Both the position numbers and the translations under genes were made by a program. This document shows, in pieces, positions 1 through 7,630 of a stretch of DNA of 64,000 bases (positions are counted from its first letter, which is position 1; the number at the start of each line of letters is the position of its first letter). The notes beneath the pieces are model-generated. The model was not told the DNA's origin and ran no database searches. It was given only the letters and a program-made list of their open reading frames with translations. This stretch comes from Flavobacterium chryseum (GTDB lineage Bacteria; Bacteroidota; Bacteroidia; Flavobacteriales; Flavobacteriaceae), in assembly GCF_004362015.1 (NCBI RefSeq), contig NZ_SNWW01000002.1, positions 186,001 through 250,000 of the forward strand, read 5' to 3'.

Positions 1-413
1 TCATCAAAACTCGGAAACCAATTGCTGGTATATCTTCCCTGGCCTTGTGTCCAGATTTGTGTTTCTGAATTTTCTACATCTACAAAATATAAGGCTTGTT
101 TTGGTTTAGCCGAATATTGAAAAGTTAAATGATTCTGGCCTTTCTGAAAATTAGAAATTATTTGTAATTCTTTACCTGTGTTTACAAAAATGGCTTCTCT
201 ATTATCGATTTGAACATGAGAAAACTCCATGTTTTTTGCATCTAATTTTATGGTATCAATAGGGTTTAAAACCTCAAATTGATAATCAACCAAACCGGAA
301 ATTGATTTCTCTTTGGCATTTAAAGTTAATTGTCCTGAAACCGATTTAAAATCGACAGATTGGGTTTGTTGCGCAAAAACGAAACTGGTAAATAATAATA
401 AAATGTATTTCAT
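1..413 (-). CDS. M1 family metallopeptidase, N-terminal part (runs off window)
   Basis: Reading leftward from the ATG at 413-411 gives an open frame of about 137 codons that continues past base 1. It begins with a typical export signal (MKYILLLFTSFVFAQQ), so the protein should be periplasmic or secreted. The rest matches the beta-sheet N-terminal domain of M1 aminopeptidases; the stretch ending IWTQGQGRYTSNWFPSFD is the conserved substrate-binding segment of Bacteroidota M1 enzymes. The zinc site (HExxH) would lie outside the window and cannot be checked. It is divergent from the next gene, with 93 bp between the two starts. Confidence 0.75.
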   Translation of the reverse strand, partial: MKYILLLFTSFVFAQQTQSVDFKSVSGQLTLNAKEKSISGLVDYQFEVLNPIDTIKLDAKNMEFSHVQIDNREAIFVNTGKELQIISNFQKGQNHLTFQYSAKPKQALYFVDVENSETQIWTQGQGRYTSNWFPSFD

Positions 414-506
414 TGAATAGATTTGAAGGCGAAATCCCAAAGTTACAAAGGTTTCAGCAACAAATCGAATGAAATTTGTATGTTTACAACAGAAAATTAA
501 AACATT

Positions 507-1250
507 GTGTCAACACCTACAAAAGCCTTATTTAACTGGAGCAGCGGAAAAGATTCTGCTCTGGCCTTATACAAAATTTTACAAAATCCGAATTTTAAGA
601 TTGAATGTTTATTAACCAGCGTTAATCAACAATTTCAACGAATTTCAATGCACGGCGTTCGTGTGGAATTATTGGAGGCTCAGGCCAAAAGCATTGGAAT
701 CCCTTTAAAAATCATGCAGATTCCGGAAATGCCCACAATGGAAGTGTACGAAAATGTTGTAACCGAAACTTTAATTGAATTAAAAAAACAAGGTATTACG
801 CATTCTGTTTTTGGTGATATTTTTTTAGAAGATTTGCGAAAATACCGTGAAGATCAGTTGGCAAAATTAGATTTTAAAGCCGTTTTTCCAATATGGAAAA
901 TCCCAACAAAAGATTTAATTCAGGAGTTTATTTCGTTAGGATTTAAAACTATTGTAGTTTGCGTAAACGAACGTTATTTAGATAAAAGTTTTGTGGGACG
1001 AATTATAGATCAGGATTTTATAAATGATTTACCCGAAAATGTAGATGTATGTGGAGAAAACGGCGAATTTCATACTTTTACTTTTGACGGACCCATTTTT
1101 TCTGAACCAATTAATTTTGAAATTGGAGAAATCGTTTATCGAAAATACGAAAAACCAAAAACTGAAGATTCTTCAAATACCGCTTGCGATACCAATACCA
1201 GCGATGCCTTTGATTTTGGATTTTGGTATTGTGATTTGATAGCTAAATAG
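507..1250 (+). CDS. DUF71 / Dph6-like ATP pyrophosphatase
   Basis: This 247-residue protein has the PP-loop SSGKDS at residues 12-17, which binds ATP and releases pyrophosphate in the adenine nucleotide alpha hydrolase fold. The family includes diphthine-ammonia ligase (Dph6), but bacteria lack diphthamide, so the bacterial substrate is not known and the eukaryotic name should not be transferred. The start is a GTG at 507; no in-frame ATG lies nearby, and the family begins just before the PP-loop. The C-terminal GENGEFHTFTFDGPIF block is the conserved family signature. It stands alone, followed by a 23-bp inverted repeat. Confidence 0.8.
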   Translation: MSTPTKALFNWSSGKDSALALYKILQNPNFKIECLLTSVNQQFQRISMHGVRVELLEAQAKSIGIPLKIMQIPEMPTMEVYENVVTETLIELKKQGITHSVFGDIFLEDLRKYREDQLAKLDFKAVFPIWKIPTKDLIQEFISLGFKTIVVCVNERYLDKSFVGRIIDQDFINDLPENVDVCGENGEFHTFTFDGPIFSEPINFEIGEIVYRKYEKPKTEDSSNTACDTNTSDAFDFGFWYCDLIAK

Positions 1251-1255
1251 CCGTC

Positions 1256-1323
1256 TGTCAGGCTGAGCGAAGTCGAAGCCCAGGTTCCAATTGTAGCGCC
1301 CTTCGACTTCGCTCAGGGTGACA
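1256..1323. repeat. Inverted repeat with CTGAGCGAAGTCGAAG arms
   Basis: Two 23-nt arms (1256-1278 and 1301-1323) pair with two mismatches around a 22-nt loop. The core CTGAGCGAAGTCGAAG recurs in intergenic regions of many flavobacterial genomes, to my knowledge. It lies between the 3' ends of two convergent genes (stops at 1250 and 1366), so it may end both transcripts, although no clear U-run follows either arm. Confidence 0.7.
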
Positions 1324-1365
1324 ACTGCAAACAAGTTGAATTAATGCAATTCATGGCAAAAAAAA

Positions 1366-1905
1366 TTACTCAGAATACATCGCTAACAAATTTGTAACTG
1401 TATTCCAGTTTCGCATTGTTACTATAACATTCAGTTTTTTCTCGATATACTTGCCTTCTAATCTGGTTTTTCCTGCTCCTACCGCGTATTTGATAAAAAT
1501 TCTGTTACCGTCAATACTTGCTTCATCTGGCTTAAACTGACTGATTTTTAAATCATTTATATTTTCTTTTTTCAATAGGGTTGACACAAAAGCCACATAT
1601 AATTTTTTTGTGTCTACATCTTTTTCTTTTAGATATGGATTGTTTGCAAAACACAATTCAAGATCTTTTTTGTCAATAACAATCGTAGGAACTTCATGTC
1701 CAAAAACCTTAAAAATTTCCTTTTTAATCATAAAACCCACTTTCGTAGCTTCTTCCTCACTATCTACAAAAACATTTCCTGATTGGAGATATGTCCTAAC
1801 GTTTTGAAAACCAATATTTTCTAACATTGTTTTCAAAGCGTCCATTTTCATCATGTTATGTCCTGAAACGTTGATGCCGCGTAAAAGTGCTAAGTGAGTT
1901 TTCAT
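1366..1905 (-). CDS. DUF1697 family protein
   Basis: The 179-residue product has the DUF1697 hallmarks: the opening LALLRGINVSGHN, then an alpha-beta domain with YLQSGNVFVDS near residues 39-49, and the terminal MRNWNTVTNLLAM. The family is widespread in bacteria and its molecular role is unknown. It is cytoplasmic, with no signal or membrane segment. It converges on the DUF71 gene and is divergent from recG. The length is normal for the family. Confidence 0.85.
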   Translation of the reverse strand: MKTHLALLRGINVSGHNMMKMDALKTMLENIGFQNVRTYLQSGNVFVDSEEEATKVGFMIKKEIFKVFGHEVPTIVIDKKDLELCFANNPYLKEKDVDTKKLYVAFVSTLLKKENINDLKISQFKPDEASIDGNRIFIKYAVGAGKTRLEGKYIEKKLNVIVTMRNWNTVTNLLAMYSE

Positions 1906-2001
1906 TTTAAAAAATTTATTCCATCAAAGATATTATTTTCTATACTTTAAATTCTCACATTTTCAAATTTCCTAATTAAAATCTATCTTCGCTTTTTGAA
2001 T

Positions 2002-2071
2002 AAATTCCAAATCAAAAAATCCAAATTCCAATTCTGAAATCTAAAATCAACAATCTAAACTCTAAAATCAT
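2002..2071. repeat. 7-nt-period array upstream of recG
   Basis: Ten consecutive 7-mers without a phase slip follow words such as AAATTCC, AAATCAA and AAATCTA. The array ends two bases before the recG ATG, so it forms the whole proximal 5' region of that gene. It is one of many such arrays in the window. Confidence 0.7.
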
Positions 2072-2073
2072 TA

Positions 2074-4182
2074 ATGTCTAATAATCTCCTCGAAACCCCA
2101 ATCGAATACCTAAAAGGCGTTGGTCCCAGTCGTGGCCAGTTGCTTCGTAAGGAATTGGGAATTCATAAATACGGAGATTTGATTAATTTTTTTCCCAATC
2201 GGTATATTGACAGAACGCGTTATTACAAAATAAACGAACTGCAAAATACAGGATCAGAAGTGCAGATTATTGGAAAAATAATCAACATAAAAACAGTAGA
2301 ATTTGCTAAAAACAAAAAGCGTTTGGTTGCCACTTTTGTGGATGATACAGGACAAATAGATCTTAATTGGTTTCAGGGACATAAATGGATTCGAGAGAGT
2401 TTGAAACTTAATGAAGTTTGTGTAATCTTCGGGAAATGTTCACTTTATGGAAGTCAGTTTAGTATGGCGCATCCGGAAATTGAATTGCTGACAGAACATG
2501 AAAAAAGTCTTCGTTCAGCGATGCAGCCTGTTTATCCTTCAACTGAAACTTTGACAAATCGTGGAATTTCTAATCGAACGATAAACAAATTAATGCAGCA
2601 ATTGTTTATTGAAACTCAGGCTCTATTTTCCGAAACTTTTCCTCCTTATTTAGTTGAAGAATTAAAGTTAATTTCGAAAAAAGCAGCTTTATTCAACATA
2701 CATTTTCCTAAAAGTACCGATGCTTTGGCGAAAGCACAATTCCGATTAAAATTTGAAGAATTGTTTTTTATACAGTTGCAATTAATTACCAAAAACCTGA
2801 TTCGGAAACACAAAATAAAAGGACATCCGTTTACTAAAGTGGGTGAATTTTTCAATGAATTTTATCAAAATCATTTGCCTTTTGAACTGACAAACGCTCA
2901 AAAAAGAGTGGTAAAAGAAATCCGTTCAGATATGGGAAGCAATGCCCAAATGAACCGTTTACTGCAGGGAGACGTTGGTTCTGGAAAAACAATTGTGGCC
3001 TTTTTGAGTATGCTTTTGGCTATTGATAACGGTTTTCAGGCTTGTTTGATGGCTCCGACTGAAATTTTGGCCAATCAGCATTTTATTGGTTTATCAGAAT
3101 TGGCGAGTACATTAAACCTCAATATTAAAATACTAACCGGTTCTACCAAAACGGCAGCCCGAAGAATTCTTCATGAAGAACTTGAAAACGGAACTTTGCA
3201 TATTCTAATAGGAACGCATGCTTTGCTAGAAGACAAAGTAAAGTTTAAAAATTTAGGTTTGGCTGTAATTGATGAACAACATCGTTTTGGAGTAGAACAG
3301 CGCTCTAAATTGTGGAAGAAAAATGAGATTCCGCCACACGTTTTAGTTATGACTGCCACTCCTATTCCGAGAACTTTGGCGATGAGTTTGTATGGCGATC
3401 TGGATATTTCTGTAATTGATGAATTACCGCCCGGAAGAAAACCAATTCAGACGGTACATCGATTTGACAGTAATCGTTTGAAAGTCTGGAAATTCCTTCG
3501 CGATGAAATTGCTAAAGGGAGACAAATATATATTGTTTATCCGCTAATTCAGGAATCTGAAAAAATGGATTTTAAAGATTTAATGGACGGTTACGAAAGT
3601 ATTTCGCGTGATTTTCCGTTGCCACACTATTCGATTTCTATTTTGCACGGAAAAATGAAACCTGCAGATAAAGATGCTGAAATGAAACGTTTTTCTGAAG
3701 GAAAAACAAACATAATGGTTGCAACTACCGTTATTGAGGTTGGTGTAAATGTACCCAACGCAAGTGTTATGATTATTGAAAGCGCAGAACGTTTTGGACT
3801 ATCTCAGTTACACCAATTACGCGGGCGCGTGGGTCGTGGTGCCGAGCAAAGTTATTGCATTTTGATGACGAGTCATAAACTAAGCTCTGACAGTAAAACC
3901 CGCATGGATACTATGGTTCACACGAATGATGGTTTTGAAATTGCAGAAGTCGATCTTAAACTTCGTGGCCCCGGAGATTTAATGGGAACGCAACAAAGCG
4001 GCGTACTAAATCTTCAAATTGCTGATATTGTCCGCGATCGTGATATTTTGATGTTGGCCAGAAATTATGCAATGAAAATCCTGAAAGAAGATGCTCCACT
4101 TCAAAAACCGGAACATGCAGTTTTAAAAGCTGTTTTTATTGAATTAACCAAGAAAAAGAATATTTGGAATTATATTAGTTAA
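2074..4182 (+). CDS. recG: ATP-dependent DNA helicase RecG
   Basis: The 702-residue protein is a full-length RecG, which remodels stalled replication forks and Holliday junctions. The wedge/OB-fold domain lies in the first 230 residues. Helicase motif I is GDVGSGKTIVA near residue 300, motif II is DEQH, motif III is VMTATPIPRT, and motif VI is QLRGRVGRG. The DLKLRGPGDLMGTQQSG block near residue 630 is specific to RecG. The ATG at 2074 is preceded by a heptamer array rather than a Shine-Dalgarno sequence. No adjacent gene points to an operon. Confidence 0.96.
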   Translation: MSNNLLETPIEYLKGVGPSRGQLLRKELGIHKYGDLINFFPNRYIDRTRYYKINELQNTGSEVQIIGKIINIKTVEFAKNKKRLVATFVDDTGQIDLNWFQGHKWIRESLKLNEVCVIFGKCSLYGSQFSMAHPEIELLTEHEKSLRSAMQPVYPSTETLTNRGISNRTINKLMQQLFIETQALFSETFPPYLVEELKLISKKAALFNIHFPKSTDALAKAQFRLKFEELFFIQLQLITKNLIRKHKIKGHPFTKVGEFFNEFYQNHLPFELTNAQKRVVKEIRSDMGSNAQMNRLLQGDVGSGKTIVAFLSMLLAIDNGFQACLMAPTEILANQHFIGLSELASTLNLNIKILTGSTKTAARRILHEELENGTLHILIGTHALLEDKVKFKNLGLAVIDEQHRFGVEQRSKLWKKNEIPPHVLVMTATPIPRTLAMSLYGDLDISVIDELPPGRKPIQTVHRFDSNRLKVWKFLRDEIAKGRQIYIVYPLIQESEKMDFKDLMDGYESISRDFPLPHYSISILHGKMKPADKDAEMKRFSEGKTNIMVATTVIEVGVNVPNASVMIIESAERFGLSQLHQLRGRVGRGAEQSYCILMTSHKLSSDSKTRMDTMVHTNDGFEIAEVDLKLRGPGDLMGTQQSGVLNLQIADIVRDRDILMLARNYAMKILKEDAPLQKPEHAVLKAVFIELTKKKNIWNYIS

Positions 4183-4187
4183 GAAAA

Positions 4188-4292
4188 GGTCCTGAGGTAC
4201 TAAGTTGCTTAGGTTCTAAGGTTTTTAGGTACAGAGGATCAAAGAGACAAAGGTGGAAAGGTTTTTTAGTAGTTAAGGTTCTGAGGTTTTTG
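4188..4292. repeat. 8-nt-period array (GGTTCTAA words)
   Basis: From five bases after the recG stop, 8-mers of the type GGTACTAA, GGTTCTAA and GGTTTTTA follow each other with one 1-nt slip near 4276. The same octamer family reappears at 53939-53962. It is part of the 328-bp recG-PAS spacer, which holds no gene. Confidence 0.6.
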
Positions 4293-4332
4293 AATTGAAT
4301 TTTTAATTTTTAATTCCAGATTTTTAATTTAA
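4291..4332. repeat. 7-nt-period array (AATTTTT words)
   Basis: Six units of seven bases follow the pattern AATTTTT, AATTCCA, GATTTTT. It joins directly to the octamer array on its left and to a long inverted repeat on its right. Confidence 0.5.
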
Positions 4333-4336
4333 AAAA

Positions 4337-4449
4337 AACTATATACTTCAAGGTTTAAAATATTCATTTACCGTTAGGTAAAGTTGATTTAGATTTGTTG
4401 GGGAGCAAATTTAAGTGAATATTTTAGTTTTTCAATGAAGCATATAGTT
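4337..4449. repeat. Long imperfect inverted repeat, about 113 bp
   Basis: Arms at 4337-4370 and 4412-4449 are reverse complements with a 4-nt gap and a few mismatches; both outer ends read AACTATAT. The interior is about 41 nt. The size and terminal inversion resemble a small mobile-element remnant or a REP-like unit. It lies between two convergent genes, so a role in termination is also possible. Confidence 0.6.
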
Positions 4450-4456
4450 ATAGTTT

Positions 4457-4519
4457 ACTTTTTACTTTTTACTTTTTACTTTTTACTTTTTACTTTTTAC
4501 TTTTTACTTTTTACTTTTT
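4457..4519. repeat. Perfect heptamer tandem repeat (ACTTTTT)x9
   Basis: Nine exact copies of ACTTTTT follow each other without interruption. The last copy overlaps the end of the PAS-domain gene and supplies its TAA stop codon (4511-4513) plus the last lysine codons. A perfect tract like this is prone to replication slippage. Confidence 0.95.
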
Positions 4520-5113
4520 AGTACCGTTTTTCTTTTCGAAAAAGCCATTAAAAAAACCTTTACTTACTTTGTTTTTATCATCTTTTCCGGTTGCTACAAG
4601 ATGATCTACATATTCCATATATGTTTTCTTGCGCTCTTCTAAGAAACCAATCAAATAATCTTCTGACGCTCCTACTCCGCTAACTTCTTCAATGTGAAGC
4701 AGCTTTTTATAAAGAGGTTCAATAAATTTGACAATAATATCTTCTGGAACCGATTTTCTGGTTCCAAAATACCCTACAATTTCCCCATCTGTATCGGCTA
4801 TGATTTTAAAATCGGTGATAACCCAATAATATCGGCCTGTTTTAGACATGTTTTTGATAATTGCATGAATATTTTCATTCGATTTAATACTGTCCCATAA
4901 AAACTTAAAAATTACTTTTGGCATATCCGGATGACGAATAACGTTGTGCGGCTGTCCGATCAACTCAAATTCATCGTATCCGGAAACATCAATAAAAGCT
5001 TCATTGGCATATAATATCGTTCCTTTTGTATCTGTTTTACTAAGTAATACCTTCGTTTTATTCCAATCAACTTCTCTGTCAGATGGGTTCGGGCGGGTAA
5101 TTCTGGTATCCAT
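4511..5113 (-). CDS. PAS-domain sensory protein (Aer-like PAS)
   Basis: The 200-residue protein carries a single PAS domain at about residues 22-125. It has the segments ILYANEAFIDVSGYDEFELIG and NVIRHPDMPK, the second being the hallmark of Aer-type, flavin-binding redox PAS domains. The C-terminal third is helical and lysine-rich, with no kinase, GGDEF or methyl-accepting module, so the output is unknown. No membrane segment is visible. It is the last gene of a leftward cluster with a 114-residue protein and an interrupted membrane sensor. Its C-terminal codons lie inside the ACTTTTT tract. Confidence 0.8.
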   Translation of the reverse strand: MDTRITRPNPSDREVDWNKTKVLLSKTDTKGTILYANEAFIDVSGYDEFELIGQPHNVIRHPDMPKVIFKFLWDSIKSNENIHAIIKNMSKTGRYYWVITDFKIIADTDGEIVGYFGTRKSVPEDIIVKFIEPLYKKLLHIEEVSGVGASEDYLIGFLEERKKTYMEYVDHLVATGKDDKNKVSKGFFNGFFEKKNGTKK

Positions 5114-5180
5114 AAATCTTGTATTTAAATTAATTTGTAATTACATTTCTGATGGCAAAATGTGGTTTTCTTAAAGTATT

Positions 5181-5525
5181 CTAATGAAGTTCCTGTTCTA
5201 AAGTCGCTAGTAAATCTTTTATTTTCGTAAAAACAGCTTCTGATTCATCTTCTAACCAATCTGGCAAAGTGCTATCATTCACTGATTTTAAATGATGAAT
5301 ATCGTTGGCAATCTGAATAAGTTTTTTGTATTGAAAATCTAAATTTTTAGCATTAGGATTGTTTTTATTTTCATTAAAAATTTCTGCAACCATTTTTCCA
5401 AATTCGGTTTGCGATTCTATTCTTTCAAATGAATCCAGTGCTGCATTATTTTTAAGAAAAACATCAAAAGACCTTTTTAAAATAATCAGCTTGGTATTGG
5501 CTGATTCAAAATCATGTTTAGACAT
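5181..5525 (-). CDS. Hypothetical helical protein in sensory cluster
   Basis: I do not recognise this 114-residue protein. It is charged, apparently all-helical and cytoplasmic, with no signal peptide or cysteines. It sits between the PAS gene and the interrupted membrane sensor on the same strand, with gaps of 67 bp and 44 bp, so co-transcription is likely. The size would fit a small adaptor or a phosphotransfer-like helical bundle, but no HPt-type histidine motif is clear, so this is inference only. Confidence 0.65.
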   Translation of the reverse strand: MSKHDFESANTKLIILKRSFDVFLKNNAALDSFERIESQTEFGKMVAEIFNENKNNPNAKNLDFQYKKLIQIANDIHHLKSVNDSTLPDWLEDESEAVFTKIKDLLATLEQELH

Positions 5526-5569
5526 AAATTGAGATTAAGTTTATAATTGATTTTGGAATAACAAAAGTC

Positions 5570-6424
5570 TTAACCTCTGCTATTCGTAGATTTTATGTGA
5601 ATATCATTCACTAAATCATCAATTTTTTTGGCACTTTCTCTCATCATTTCCAGATAACTCAATAACTTGTCATTATCGGTATGCCCTTTAGAAACATCAA
5701 TTAATTTTAAAACAGAACTCACAGGCGATTTAAGATCTAAAGTTGTTCTGTGAATGAAGTCATTATATTCTTTGGTAGCAGATTGTGAACTGTATTTGGC
5801 AGAAGCTAATTTGATGTTTTCTAATTCATATTCATCAGATATTTTAGAAATATGATTCTGGCTATGTTCTTTAAAATAATACGCCCAATAACCGTTCATA
5901 AAAAAAACAACTGCGGCTAATATTACGTGAATTATTAAGGTTTCGATATCAAAATTTACTTGCGAAAAATAAACTTGTAATCCTTTTGGATCCTGATAAA
6001 CAAAGTTTTGCATGTAAGCCAAACCTGCGTGATGTACGACAACCAAAAGCGTTAACGGAATTTGTAATTTCCAGTTTTGATAAATAATCAGGATTGTACT
6101 TGCGATAAATACCGTAAAATGCATCTCGAACAAACCGTGCATCTGATAAATATACTGCGCCATAAAAATAGCCAATACAACCGACAAAACGTACTGATAG
6201 AAATTTCATTTTTTGAGTAAAATTTTAGCTGAATAATACATTAATAAATTTAAGGTACCAACTCCCACTCCTATCTCAAAAGTATCGTATTTAAAAGAAA
6301 GACCGATCCCGAGAAGGAAATAAACGGCAAGAACGTAGTTAATAATAGTATCCGATTTTTGTGTCATCGTCGACATAAAACTGTGCAGATAGTCCTGCTC
6401 ATTTAAACTGGCTTTTGTTTTCAT
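5570..6424 (-). pseudogene. Six-helix membrane sensor interrupted by an in-frame TGA
   Basis: One reading frame from the ATG at 6424 to 5570 is broken only by a TGA at 6206-6208. The downstream codons (NFYQYVLSVVLAIFMAQ) continue in the same frame. The joined sequence of about 284 residues has roughly six membrane helices like those of Bacteroidota proteins annotated as methyl-accepting chemotaxis proteins. A C-terminal helical hairpin resembles a histidine-kinase DHp domain (TTLDLKSPVSSVLKLI), but the phospho-accepting His is Leu and no ATPase domain follows. Either this is a nonsense-inactivated gene or the two halves are made separately, with a TTG at 6187 as a weak restart. It heads the PAS cluster. 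Confidence 0.7.
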
Positions 6425-6456
6425 AACTAGTTGTAATTTAGGTTAAGTGTTAGATT

Positions 6457-7056
6457 TTATTTAGTACATTTTGGTAAAGAACATCCATACGCTCTAAGAG
6501 CTAAAGCATCAAATAATGGGGGCTGATTTTGTTTAAGCAAAGAGTCTATTGCCATTTGTGCATAATTACTATCTGCATTGGTGCAATATCTTGTTTTATT
6601 GTAGTTTTCGCGGTAATATAATTTTTGAGAAGCATCTATAAGTACCGCTTGCGGAGTAGAAAAAACGCCGCATTTTTTGGCCATAGCATCATCAAAATAG
6701 ACAGGAATATCGGTGTCAAATTTTTTCTGGATTTGTGCTATGGTAAAATCTTTGTGTTTGTTGAGCACAACAATTTTAAAATTGATTTTATCGCCGTATT
6801 TCTTAATTAACGCGCTTACGTGAGGAATATTGAAGCGTGAACACGGACAATCCGGATTGAAAAAATGTATAAAAACGGGCTTGTTGTGTGTCGCCCAGCA
6901 TTTTCCTAAATCAATTCTGCTGCCCATGGCAACATTGTGATAATTAGTTGGAACTGGCGTAGGCAAAGCGTATTTTAATTCATTTTGCCAAAACAAAAAA
7001 GAAATAGCACAAAACAATAAGATAATCCATAAACCAACGTGTATTTTTTTTCTCAT
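6457..7056 (-). CDS. Membrane-anchored thioredoxin-fold protein with CPCS motif
   Basis: The 199-residue protein has one N-terminal membrane segment (residues 8-24) followed by a thioredoxin-like domain. The motif FFNPDCPCSRFN near residues 86-97 sits where thioredoxin has CxxC, here as CPCS, so only one or two cysteines could act in redox chemistry. The FSTPQAVLID segment supplies the cis-proline loop. A periplasmic redox role is likely from the fold; the substrate is unknown. Several further cysteines occur near the C-terminus. The gene is followed 32 bp later by the interrupted sensor cluster and may be transcribed with it. Confidence 0.7.
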   Translation of the reverse strand: MRKKIHVGLWIILLFCAISFLFWQNELKYALPTPVPTNYHNVAMGSRIDLGKCWATHNKPVFIHFFNPDCPCSRFNIPHVSALIKKYGDKINFKIVVLNKHKDFTIAQIQKKFDTDIPVYFDDAMAKKCGVFSTPQAVLIDASQKLYYRENYNKTRYCTNADSNYAQMAIDSLLKQNQPPLFDALALRAYGCSLPKCTK

Positions 7057-7630
7057 ATATGGGGTAGTTTTTAATATAAAAATGACTCAACATTAAACAC
7101 TTGTTAATGTAATAATTATTATAAGGTACATATTTAACTTAAAATAAAATAAAAAACCTACATAGATTAGCGCTTAATCCTCGAAAACATTATTATACTC
7201 ACAAAAAACTACCATTTTGTTTAAGCTTATCAATGTTACAAATAAAATCGATAAAGTGCAAAAAAATCGGACAAAAAACCAAAAAAAATAATCAGTTTTT
7301 TCTCATATCTTGTGTTTGTTGGTGTTTAAGACGAAATATTTCTAAATTTTGTTTATCAAATTTTAATGATTAACAAACTGATTTTAATATTAATAACTGA
7401 AATAAAAGCAAGAGCTAAAATTTATTTTAGAAAAATCATGAAATCAGATTAAACCTTTCTTTAAAAACCGTGTCTAACTCTAAAAAGTCTGCAGAAATAA
7501 TTACTAAACATTTGTTTAAAATTATCGTAATCCAAGTGTTAAATTACCAGTAACGCCTTTTGATTCCGATACAAAAAGTTAAATTTGCGAACTACTAAAC
7601 AGATCCAAAAAATACATTTACCTCAATTTT
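7057..7630. other. 574-bp divergent intergenic region
   Basis: No credible reading frame or RNA gene is visible in this AT-rich spacer between the thioredoxin-fold gene and the efflux operon. A promoter for the efflux operon is seen near its right end. Unlike most spacers here it has no heptamer array. Confidence 0.6.
7559..7587 (+). promoter_or_regulatory. Bacteroidota-type promoter of RND efflux operon
   Basis: TTTG at 7559-7562 and TAAATTTG at 7580-7587 are separated by 17 nt, matching the -33/-7 consensus of Bacteroidota sigma factors. The adaptor gene starts 43 bp downstream of the -7 box. Confidence 0.55.

Noticed and set aside
4457..4519. CRISPR or terminator
   Set aside because: Seven-base exact tandem units without spacers or stem are a simple repeat.
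5570..6187. Separate gene starting with TTG at 6187
   Set aside because: The frame is continuous with 6206-6424 across one TGA, and the homologous membrane domain spans both, so they are treated as one interrupted gene.
6206..6208. TGA read as selenocysteine
   Set aside because: There is no selenoprotein-like context, homologous sensors have no Cys here as far as I recall, and no SECIS-like hairpin was evident; nonsense mutation is simpler.
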